Assembly (NCBI GenBank): GCA_030429705.1
Contig: JAUIES010000002.1
Span: 622,001 to 686,000, forward strand
Direction: 5' to 3'
Origin: Phycisphaerae bacterium
Lineage (GTDB): Bacteria; Planctomycetota; Phycisphaerae; Phycisphaerales; UBA1924
DNA: 64,000 bases
Shown here: positions 1 through 7,289 of the stretch, one piece after another
Numbering within the stretch: position 1 is the stretch's first letter
How the letters are laid out: each line of letters starts with the position of its first letter
Made by a program: the position numbers and the translations under genes
The notes under the pieces: generated by a model
Database searches by the model: none
What the model was told of the DNA's origin: nothing
Seen by the model: the letters and a program-made list of their open reading frames with translations, nothing else

Positions 1-132
1 TTGTTTATCGAAGCGGTGGTTGATCCGACGACGGGCAAGGCCTTGCCGCCCGGCGCATCGAAGGACAAGAAGCACAAGAAATCGAAACACGAGGCCGCCC
101 CGGCGGATGCTGGCAACGGGAGGGCGCACTAA
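1..132 (+). CDS. ABC transporter ATP-binding protein, C-terminal end (partial)
   Basis: Only the last 43 codons lie in the window; the reading frame is open from base 1 and stops at TAA 130-132. The residues begin LFIEAVVD, which resembles the closing helix of ABC ATPases (LEELFLEAV), followed by a Lys-rich tail and an Ala/Gly-rich end. The stop abuts the ATG of an ABC-2-like permease with no spacer, so the two are translationally coupled and this is most likely the ATPase partner. None of the Walker, signature or H-loop motifs are visible here, so the call rests on this short end and on the neighbour. Confidence 0.55.
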   Translation: MFIEAVVDPTTGKALPPGASKDKKHKKSKHEAAPADAGNGRAH

Positions 133-1326
133 ATGCTCATGCAGACCTGGGCGATGGTGATTGATGCGTACCGCGAGTTGTGCGCCCGCAAGTTGTTCTG
201 GATCACGATGGCGCTTTCGGGCCTGGTGGTGTTGATCTTTGCCGCAGTCGGAATCAGCAAAGAAGGGCTGACACTGCTGTGGTTCACCTTGCCCATTGAT
301 GGTATCAACACCGATATCCTGACCAAGAAGTTTTTCTATCAGAACCTGTTCCAAGGGCTCGGGATCGGCATCTGGCTTTCGTGGATCGCGTCAATTCTGG
401 CATTGGTGACAACCGCCGGGTTCTTCCCCAACCTCATCCAAGCCGGGTCGATTGAGATCCATCTCTCGAAGCCGATTGGCCGATTGCGTTTGTTCCTCAC
501 GCGCTACCTGACCGGCTTGCTGTTCGTGGCGCTGCAGGTGGCGGTGTTTACGACCGCGTCCTTCTTTGTGCTGGGCATCCGGGGGGGCGTGTGGATCCCC
601 ACAGTGTTTCTGGCGATCCCCATTGTGATCGTGTTTTTCAGTTACCTGTTCGCCTTTTGCGTGCTCATCGGCGTGATGACGCGCTCGGCGATGCCGGCGC
701 TCCTGCTGACGATGTTGTTCTGGTTCGCGCTGTACATCGTGAATGTCGGCGATGCCACACTGGTGGGCTTTCGTGAGGGGAATCAGGCGATCGTCGACCG
801 CAACACGCTCGCGCTTGAACGGCTCGAAGCCAACACACGCAAGATGGTCATCGAGATGAAGGCGTCAGAGGGGACTGAGAACTATGAGCCAACCGATGCC
901 GATCTGATCGCGGCGATGCCTCTTATCGAGCGACGACGCACTGATCTTGTGGAGGAGCAGGAAGATCTGGAATCGCTCAAGAAATGGGCGGGGCGTATCT
1001 ACGCGGTCAAGACCGTGCTGCCCAAGACCGCCGAGACCATCGGGCTGCTCGGGCGATGGATGATTCCACAGGAAGAGATTGATGCCACGCGGGCGCGTTC
1101 AGACGCGGCCGATGGCGATGATGACGAAACCACGCCCAAACCGGAAGCGACGGTTGAGATCACGCTCGACGACGAATCCGACGATGCCGGGCAGGGCATG
1201 GACCCTGAAGCCATCGAGCGTGAGTTCCGCAGCCGCTCGGTCGCGTGGATCGTCGGGACTTCGCTGGCGTTCGAAGCGTTCATCCTGGGTCTGGCCGGGT
1301 TCATCTTTGTCCGGCGTGACTATTGA
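133..1326 (+). CDS. ABC-2-like transporter permease
   Basis: This 397-residue membrane protein shows about six hydrophobic segments: near residues 20-40, 78-100, 125-147, 153-180, 185-203, and a last one at about 373-393. Between the fifth and sixth lies a ~165-residue charged soluble region (about 210-370) rich in Glu, Asp and Arg. This layout matches ABC-2 type permeases of the NosY/GldF kind, which pair with a separate ATPase to move substrates or assemble envelope components. The ATG directly follows the stop of the preceding ATPase-like gene, so the pair forms an operon. The substrate cannot be inferred. Family assignment is from topology and context, not from a diagnostic motif. Confidence 0.7.
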   Translation: MLMQTWAMVIDAYRELCARKLFWITMALSGLVVLIFAAVGISKEGLTLLWFTLPIDGINTDILTKKFFYQNLFQGLGIGIWLSWIASILALVTTAGFFPNLIQAGSIEIHLSKPIGRLRLFLTRYLTGLLFVALQVAVFTTASFFVLGIRGGVWIPTVFLAIPIVIVFFSYLFAFCVLIGVMTRSAMPALLLTMLFWFALYIVNVGDATLVGFREGNQAIVDRNTLALERLEANTRKMVIEMKASEGTENYEPTDADLIAAMPLIERRRTDLVEEQEDLESLKKWAGRIYAVKTVLPKTAETIGLLGRWMIPQEEIDATRARSDAADGDDDETTPKPEATVEITLDDESDDAGQGMDPEAIEREFRSRSVAWIVGTSLAFEAFILGLAGFIFVRRDY

Positions 1327-2033
1327 CCACGGGTTGCGTTGCCGAGGTCAAACCGGCCGTCCACCGAGATGGCGCCGCGATTGCTCGGTGGAGATGGAAC
1401 GGATCACGATGCGCGGCGCGCCATGGGCTCGGCGAGGGCGAGCCGGTTGGTTCGTACGATCGTTCGGGCCGCCGCTTGGATCGGGCGATGCCGATTCACG
1501 GGCACTCGGACACTCGTGTGGATCTGTGGCCCGGTTGTGTCGAGCCATGGCGTCCGGTGACTGACCCGTGCAACGGCTGAGCCGATCAATTGCACTGCAG
1601 CATCGTTCGATGCACGGTCAGATTGGATCGATGCAAGAACACAATTGAACGATGCAAGAGCAAATCTGATCCAAGCAAGCGTTGCGTCGATCAATTCAGG
1701 AACAGAATTGATCGATGCAAGAACAGAATTGATCGATGCAGGAACAGAATTGATCAATTCAGGAAGGGAATTGATCAATGCAAGAACAGAATTGATCAAT
1801 TCAGGAAGGGAATTGATCAATGCAAGAACAGAATTGATCAATTCAGGAAGGGAATTGATCAATGCAAGAACAGAATTGATCAATTCAGGAAGGGAATTGA
1901 TCAATTCAATCGTTGAATTCGTCGTTTTCCGCCTCCAAACGACGATCGGCACAAAGTGCGCGGTGGGTGGTTTCGAGCGGCCAACCCACGGCACCGGCAC
2001 CCCCTCGAATTCGGGACTGCGACATGAACACGG
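1327..2033. other. Non-coding interval of 707 bp carrying a tandem repeat
   Basis: This is the largest gene-free interval in the window. It lies between the 3' end of the ABC permease (+) and the 3' end of the third zinc-ribbon gene (-), so it separates convergent genes. Its middle (about 1622-1912) is the 21/42-bp tandem repeat described separately. The flanks (1327-1621 and 1913-2033) show no RNA gene and no convincing reading frame. All frames across the array are open simply because 21 is a multiple of three and the unit lacks stops in most frames. Confidence 0.7.
1622..1912. repeat. 21-bp (42-bp higher-order) tandem repeat with 14-bp palindromes
   Basis: About thirteen copies of a 21-bp unit run in register. 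The left third is degenerate. From about 1747 two versions alternate, GAATTGATCAATTCAGGAAG(G) and GAATTGATCAATGCAAGAAC(A), giving a 42-bp super-unit. The first contains GAATTGATCAATTC, a perfect 14-bp palindrome present at 1747, 1789, 1831, 1873 and 1894. Spacing is 42 bp except for the last step, which is 21 bp. In any frame the array reads as a heptad repeat, for example ELINART/ELINSGR on + or ELINSLP/ALINSVL on -. There are no variable spacers, so it is not a CRISPR array. It could be a protein-binding array, a structured RNA or a translated repeat; the sequence alone does not decide. Confidence 0.9.
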
Positions 2034-2765
2034 TCAAGCTCGTATCACCGACTTGCTGCCTTGGCTCGCCACCACCAACGGTCTTCCCCACCCACACTCC
2101 GGACAGCCGGAGGCCGGGTCGCCCCCGAGGTCGTACGCACACTTCGGGCACAACCCCCGCTTGCGGCGGCGGCGGGCTCGCACCAACGGAACGCCGAACA
2201 TAGGGATCGCCCAGATCGCTGCAAAGAACCCGGTGTCGAGCAGGAGGCCCCGCCAGATCGGAAGCACCGGCAGGGCGTGAGGTGGCACGGTGCTCAGCAT
2301 CGTCTCGCCGCCCCATGTGAGCGGCAACGGGATACCGGCTCGCGTAATCGTTCCGTCCATGTGCTCATCCTCATAAGTCCACAGCGCTGGTACCGGGATG
2401 CCGAATGCCCACTCTCGGGTGCTGTCGAAAGTCCGCGCATTACTACGGCTTATTCGATCCTGGTCGGACAACCCCCAAGATGTGTCGATTGGCAGCCACT
2501 GATCGGGTGGCGGTGTCGATCGCAACGGGTTGATCAACCGAGGAACCCAGAGCGACTCACGCTCCACGCCCACGAGCCCGTGTGCTTCGTACACAACCAC
2601 AAACAGCCGCTCATCCGGCACTACAAACTTACGCGGAGCCGATGCGGTCATCTCAGGCCCCACCGACCCCCAGGCCGCAAACCCCCACGCCACCGCGACC
2701 GTCGAGATCAGCCCGAGCAGCAGGCAGAGAGCGATGCGCGTGATGAACTTGCGTCGAGTCATCAT
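2034..2765 (-). CDS. Zinc-ribbon membrane protein, tandem copy 3
   Basis: This 243-residue protein has one N-terminal transmembrane or signal segment (about residues 10-33), an extracytoplasmic domain, a second hydrophobic segment (about 170-195), a basic RARRRRKRG stretch and a C-terminal zinc ribbon, CPKCAYDLGGD...GCPECGWG. That ribbon is common in planctomycetal membrane proteins of unknown function. It is the last of three tandem paralogues on this strand, starting 9 bp after the previous copy's stop. Its first ~36 residues are almost identical to copy 2, while its last ~17 residues after the ribbon differ from both other copies. Function is unknown. Confidence 0.75.
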   Translation of the reverse strand: MMTRRKFITRIALCLLLGLISTVAVAWGFAAWGSVGPEMTASAPRKFVVPDERLFVVVYEAHGLVGVERESLWVPRLINPLRSTPPPDQWLPIDTSWGLSDQDRISRSNARTFDSTREWAFGIPVPALWTYEDEHMDGTITRAGIPLPLTWGGETMLSTVPPHALPVLPIWRGLLLDTGFFAAIWAIPMFGVPLVRARRRRKRGLCPKCAYDLGGDPASGCPECGWGRPLVVASQGSKSVIRA

Positions 2766-2774
2766 CCATGCAGT

Positions 2775-3500
2775 CTATGCGATGCCGGCATCTGTCCCAA
2801 GCGTCTTCTTCCCATCCCGCCCCCACCCGCACTCCGGGCAGCCGCTCGCCAAATCGCCGCCGAGGTCGTACGCGCAATTCGGGCACAGCCCCCGCTTGCG
2901 GCGGTGGCGGGCTCGCACGGCCGGAACACCAAACATCGGGATCGCCCAGATCGCTGCAAAGAACCCGGTGTCGAGCAGGAGGCCCCGCCAGATGGGATAA
3001 ATCGGTAGAGCTTGAGGGGCCGTGGTGTAAAACGCACTATTCTCGTTGTAGACAAATGGGAGATCAATGCCGGCTCGCTTGATAGTCCCGTCCACAGCTT
3101 CATCTTGATAGGTCCACAACGCTGGGAATGGCCACCCAAACGCCCATTCAATCGTAAACGCACAATCGCGATCATCGACGCGACGAGCTCGCGCCTGATC
3201 TGAGAGTCCCCAATGTGAGGCCATCGGCTGTTTTGCTGTGAGTGAAGATGAGTGATTATATGAGCCGACGGGAATCATCATCCATGAACCCCCACGCTCG
3301 ATGCCTGCGATGCCGACTTTTTTCCACGCATGATTCCAGGTCGATGTGCCCGAGTCAGGATTTTCATACAACACGAGTTGGACTGACCAAACTCCAACCG
3401 ACCCCCGGGCCGCGAACCCCCACGCCACCGCGACCGTCGAGATCAGCCCGAGCAGCAGGCAGAGAGCGATGCGCGTGATGAACTTGCGTCGAGTCATCAT
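2775..3500 (-). CDS. Zinc-ribbon membrane protein, tandem copy 2
   Basis: This 241-residue paralogue has the same plan as its neighbours: an N-terminal membrane anchor, a ~130-residue outer domain with a shared STREWAFG/TIEWAFG-like segment and an ALWTYQDE motif, a second hydrophobic segment (GLLLDTGFFAAIWAIPMFGV) and a C-terminal CPNCAYDLGGD...GCPECGWG ribbon. It ends GKKTLGTDAGIA, nearly the same as copy 1 (GKKSLGADAGIA), whereas its N-terminus matches copy 3. This mosaic pattern suggests recent duplication with gene conversion. It lies 9 bp after copy 1 and 9 bp before copy 3, so the three are probably co-transcribed. Function is unknown. Confidence 0.75.
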   Translation of the reverse strand: MMTRRKFITRIALCLLLGLISTVAVAWGFAARGSVGVWSVQLVLYENPDSGTSTWNHAWKKVGIAGIERGGSWMMIPVGSYNHSSSLTAKQPMASHWGLSDQARARRVDDRDCAFTIEWAFGWPFPALWTYQDEAVDGTIKRAGIDLPFVYNENSAFYTTAPQALPIYPIWRGLLLDTGFFAAIWAIPMFGVPAVRARHRRKRGLCPNCAYDLGGDLASGCPECGWGRDGKKTLGTDAGIA

Positions 3501-3509
3501 CCATGCAGT

Positions 3510-4232
3510 CTATGCGATGCCGGCATCGGCCCCAAGCGACTTCTTCCCATCCCGCCCCCACCCACACTCCGGGCAGCCGCTGTCCAAATCGCCGATGAGG
3601 TCGTAGGTGCACTTCGGGCACAGGCCCTTGTCCATGCGTTGTTTGGCCCGGATCGCGGGCACGCCAAACAGCACGAACCACCAGAGCCCGCCGAAGACCA
3701 GCGTGTTGACGATCAACCCGAACCAGGCCGGCGAGAGCGGCAGAGCGCGCGGCGGGATGGTCCGCAGTTTCGTCCCTTTGTAGAATGCGATCGGCACCGG
3801 TATCCCGCTTTGCTCGATGGTGCCCGCGGGGCCAATGTCCTGGTGCAACCAGAGCGCCGGCATGGGAAAGCCGAACGCCCACTCACGCGTGAGTTCATGC
3901 GCGTCGCTGGTGACCCGTTCAGCACGATCGTTCGCGGACAAGCCCCACGACGAACGCAAAGGCCCGAACTGCTCGGGCGACATGAGCGCTGCGTGTTCGG
4001 CCGGTGCCGTGCCACGCCAGTAGTTAAACCGTTGAACACCGCCGATGCCCTTGGTGACGAATGCATGGCCCCACAACTCGGTCTTGGGCACCGTAAAAAT
4101 CACCGACCCGCGCGTGGTGGATCGCACCCCCACCGACCCCCAGGCTGCGAACGACCACGCCACAAGCACGGTCGTCACCAGACCGAGCATCGCGCACACG
4201 GCGGTTCGCTTGATGAGTCGTGATCGTGGCAT
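3510..4232 (-). CDS. Zinc-ribbon membrane protein, tandem copy 1
   Basis: This is the first copy in transcription order, 240 residues long and the most diverged of the three. It has an N-terminal hydrophobic segment (about residues 9-32, AVCAMLGLVTTVLVAWSFAA), an outer domain with TREWAFGFPMPALWLHQD, a second membrane segment (about 172-192) and a CPKCTYDLIGDLDSGCPECGWG zinc ribbon. In this family the ribbon probably sits in the cytoplasm behind the second membrane segment, by the positive-inside pattern of the preceding KQRMDKG stretch. The gene lies 36 bp downstream of the stop of the HtrA-like pair's second member on the same strand. Function is unknown. Confidence 0.72.
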   Translation of the reverse strand: MPRSRLIKRTAVCAMLGLVTTVLVAWSFAAWGSVGVRSTTRGSVIFTVPKTELWGHAFVTKGIGGVQRFNYWRGTAPAEHAALMSPEQFGPLRSSWGLSANDRAERVTSDAHELTREWAFGFPMPALWLHQDIGPAGTIEQSGIPVPIAFYKGTKLRTIPPRALPLSPAWFGLIVNTLVFGGLWWFVLFGVPAIRAKQRMDKGLCPKCTYDLIGDLDSGCPECGWGRDGKKSLGADAGIA

Positions 4233-4268
4233 GCGTCGGGTCTCTGGTCAGTAGCGCGACGGGCGCAC

Positions 4269-5057
4269 TCACTCTTCTTCATCTTCCAGACTGGCGAGAG
4301 CCGCAGCGGTGGCTTTGTGCACCTCGGCGGCGGGCAGCACGGTCTGTCCAAACACCATCTGCCCGAACATATTGGCTGAAATCGCTTCCATCTCTTCCTG
4401 CGTCGGTAGTTGCATCACAACCAGACCGAGCGGCTGACCTGACTCATTGAATACGGGCAGCCCCATGTTGACCTCGCCTGACGCGACGAACAGCGGCCGC
4501 GGCTTGGTGACGGTCGCTGCGACCTTGGCTTCACTGACATATGGGGCCCGGTCAAAGAATTTGTCGAGTTTCCAGACCTGCAGCATGGTCTGGCCGAGCG
4601 TCGCCTCGGCACCACTTGCAAAGTCGATCGACGGGAGGTCTTCTTCGACATCGTCCGTGATGCGCAGCCACGCCAGGTCGCGATCGCGGTCACGAACCAT
4701 CACTTCGGCAGCCATCCCTTCGGTGTCGTCACCGACGAAGACCTTGATATCACTCGGGCGCACCTGAAACCCCATGCCTTCGTAGCCGAACATGGAGGAA
4801 CTGGACAGAAGCACGATGCCGGACGCATCGATCAACACACCGGCCACTTCGTTCTCTTCGTTCATTTCTTCGCCGCCAAAGCCGCCATCGATACTCATGA
4901 CGAACTTGATATTGACGATGGCGGGGGCGGCTTTGGCCGCTACGAGTTCATACGGCGTCACCGGCCGCGCGAGAATGGTTTCCGCCTCGGTCGCAACGAA
5001 CGGGGTCTGGTTGTTCATGACGAGCGCGGCGGCGAGGGTCAGTGTTTGCAGAAACAT
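4269..5057 (-). CDS. HtrA-like protein lacking the catalytic triad (pseudoprotease)
   Basis: This 262-residue secreted protein has a short N-terminal hydrophobic segment and a trypsin/HtrA-type core without a PDZ domain. Against the active neighbour the core lines up as VLIDASGIVLL (80 region), DRDLAWLRI (127-133) and VNMGLPVFN (196-204). The catalytic His position is Ser (about S87), and the nucleophile Ser in GNSGGPL is Met (M198). Only the Asp of DLA remains. It is therefore predicted to be inactive as a protease. A strong ribosome site (AAGGA, 5-nt spacer) supports ATG 5057. It lies 81 bp after the HtrA stop on the same strand, which suggests co-expression and a regulatory or scaffold role, but that is inference. 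Confidence 0.75.
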   Translation of the reverse strand: MFLQTLTLAAALVMNNQTPFVATEAETILARPVTPYELVAAKAAPAIVNIKFVMSIDGGFGGEEMNEENEVAGVLIDASGIVLLSSSSMFGYEGMGFQVRPSDIKVFVGDDTEGMAAEVMVRDRDRDLAWLRITDDVEEDLPSIDFASGAEATLGQTMLQVWKLDKFFDRAPYVSEAKVAATVTKPRPLFVASGEVNMGLPVFNESGQPLGLVVMQLPTQEEMEAISANMFGQMVFGQTVLPAAEVHKATAAALASLEDEEE

Positions 5058-5138
5058 GGTATTCCTTCCTTGTTGAAGGCCCGCACAGCGCCAGGCCGGT
5101 TTGTACTTGAATCAATGCGACGCAGACAGACGAAGCCG

Positions 5139-7289
5139 TTACGGCGATGGGTCGTCCGTGTCGATCTGCGGCGACCACTCGGGCTCGACAAACTTGTACG
5201 ACACGCGGTTGCGGCGACGAACCTTGAACACCACGCGTTCGGACGCGGCCTCGGTGACCGCCTCCATCGCTTCGGTGTAACTCTTGGTCCCTTTCACCTC
5301 GTGCTCATCGATTGCGAGGATGATATCGCCATACGAGATCCCCCCCACCGATGCCCAGCCGCCTTCTTCGACCGATTCGACATACGCGCCCTTGAAATCA
5401 TCGTCGAGTTTCATGTTAACCCGATCGATGAAAGTCAGCGACCGTACGACCAGCCCGAAGTCTCGATTGCGGACACGGCGGGCCTGCTCGGGCGAAAGCG
5501 GGCTGCGCTCGAATGTCACGGGCAAGTCGATCGCTGCGCCATCCCGGTGGGCGGCCAGCGCGACTGTCTCGCCAATCGTCTGGAGTTTCACAGCCCGTTC
5601 GAAGGCGCCCGCCTGCTCGATCGCGTTCGGCTTGGTTTCAATATCACCAACCGCAGTAATGATGTCGCCAACCTGCAGGTCCGACATGGCCGCCATCGTC
5701 TGGGGATAGATGCGCGTCACGCGAAAACCGGTCGGGGTGCCGAGATGTTTGGCAAGTTCAGGGATGATCGGCTGCGTTTCGACACCCAGCCACGCCTTGG
5801 GTAGATCACGCGGCGGCGTGGCTGACTCGGGCGGCGTGGTATCGACAGCCGTCACCATCGCATCGCCCCAGCGGTCAAACTCGACGACGATGTATTCGGG
5901 TGCGTCGTCATCGCTCGAAATAGCGGTGTAGATCTCGACAAGTTCTCGAACGGTGGTCACCGCCGTGCCATGCACACTGTGGATAATGTCGCCGCCTTGC
6001 AGCGCGGGATCGGCCAGTTCGGCCGGCATGCCGCTGCGCGTTGAATCGATCCGCACGCCGTCACTCGAATCGAGCTGGTACATGCGAGCGGCATAAGGCG
6101 TGATATCAGACACGGTCAGCCCCCACTGCCGCAGCGAAACCGGGTCTGATTCATCGAGTTGGAGTTGATCGGTCGTGACCTCGATCGTGATCGAAGCGTC
6201 GCCGCGCCGGACGGCAAAGTTGACGAGCGTACCGACCGGCTGCGAAGCGATCGTGCGCAGAAGCGGCGGAATCTGCTCAGGAAACTTGATCGTGAGCGAC
6301 TGCCCGTTGACAGCGGTGACGAGGTCGCCCGCCTGCATGCCAGCCGCAGCCGCCGGGCCATCCGTATCGACCCAGTCTACGAAAACACCTTGGTCGTACC
6401 CGGTGCGTTCGAGATGCTTGAACCCGACACCGATCCAACTTCGGGCAACTTCGCCGTGTTCGCGCAGTTCTTCAGCCACGCCGCGGGCGATACTCGTTGG
6501 CGTGGCAAACCCATTGCCCTCGCCGCCGCGCGTGTTGACACCGATGACTTCGCCGGCCATATTGACCAACGGCCCGCCGGAGTTGCCTGGGTTGATCAAC
6601 GCATCATGTTGAATCCATGTCGTGAATAACCCCGTCCGCTGCATCGACCAGCCGAGATACAGTTGCTCGACCTGCCCTTCGCGTCCGCCGGTGAACACGC
6701 GATTCGGGTTGGAGACAATCCCCATCGTGACCGACCGATCAAGTGCAAAGGGCGAACCCATCGCCAGCACCATGTCGCCGGTCTGCACTTCGTCAGAGTT
6801 ACCGAGCACGGCTGTGGTGTACGGCCCTTCATCAGGATCAAGTTTGAGCAAAGCGAGATCGGTCCACGGGTCTTCGCCGATCAGTTTCGCTTCGACCCGC
6901 CGCTTGTCAGCGAGAATGCAATAAAACTTGCGTCCTTCATCGGTGACATGGGCGTTCGTCAGGACATGCCCGCTTGCATCGATGATGGTCCCCGACCCGG
7001 TTGACATGCTCTTGACTTCCTGCCCGTACATGTTCGACGCGGTGTGGACCTCGACATGCACGAGTGCTGGAAACACCGCATCGCGGGCACTGGCGACGAA
7101 CTGACGCATGTCGGCCCGCATTGTGGACAGATCCGCGTCCGCCGTCACTTGAGCGGTTGTCGATGACGACACGACCAATGAAGAAAGGACGAGGACAGCC
7201 GCTCCGAATCGATGACGGGTGGATCCAATCTGCCAGTTCCTCACAAACCCTCTGAACTGATTCCTGGAACTGGTTATCCTGTTGGTCAT
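5139..7289 (-). CDS. HtrA/Deg-family serine protease with four PDZ-like repeats
   Basis: This 716-residue periplasmic or envelope serine endoprotease starts at ATG 7289, preceded by AAAGG with a 5-nt spacer. The frame is open much further upstream but that part is antisense to the next gene. Residues about 28-50 are a signal peptide with a long basic N-region. The trypsin-like domain has an intact triad: H114 (TNAHV), D144 (TDLALL) and S237 (PGNSGGPL). Four PDZ-like units follow at about 284-375, 390-490, 510-610 and 630-710, each with a GD(I/L)I-type carboxylate-loop segment. DegP and DegQ have two, DegS one. Such proteases degrade or refold damaged envelope proteins. The following gene encodes an inactive paralogue. 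Its start overlaps that of the divergent + gene. Confidence 0.9.
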   Translation of the reverse strand: MTNRITSSRNQFRGFVRNWQIGSTRHRFGAAVLVLSSLVVSSSTTAQVTADADLSTMRADMRQFVASARDAVFPALVHVEVHTASNMYGQEVKSMSTGSGTIIDASGHVLTNAHVTDEGRKFYCILADKRRVEAKLIGEDPWTDLALLKLDPDEGPYTTAVLGNSDEVQTGDMVLAMGSPFALDRSVTMGIVSNPNRVFTGGREGQVEQLYLGWSMQRTGLFTTWIQHDALINPGNSGGPLVNMAGEVIGVNTRGGEGNGFATPTSIARGVAEELREHGEVARSWIGVGFKHLERTGYDQGVFVDWVDTDGPAAAAGMQAGDLVTAVNGQSLTIKFPEQIPPLLRTIASQPVGTLVNFAVRRGDASITIEVTTDQLQLDESDPVSLRQWGLTVSDITPYAARMYQLDSSDGVRIDSTRSGMPAELADPALQGGDIIHSVHGTAVTTVRELVEIYTAISSDDDAPEYIVVEFDRWGDAMVTAVDTTPPESATPPRDLPKAWLGVETQPIIPELAKHLGTPTGFRVTRIYPQTMAAMSDLQVGDIITAVGDIETKPNAIEQAGAFERAVKLQTIGETVALAAHRDGAAIDLPVTFERSPLSPEQARRVRNRDFGLVVRSLTFIDRVNMKLDDDFKGAYVESVEEGGWASVGGISYGDIILAIDEHEVKGTKSYTEAMEAVTEAASERVVFKVRRRNRVSYKFVEPEWSPQIDTDDPSP

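Noticed and set aside
1622-1912. A CRISPR array
   Set aside because: The units are contiguous 21-bp copies with no unique spacers, and no cas genes are near.
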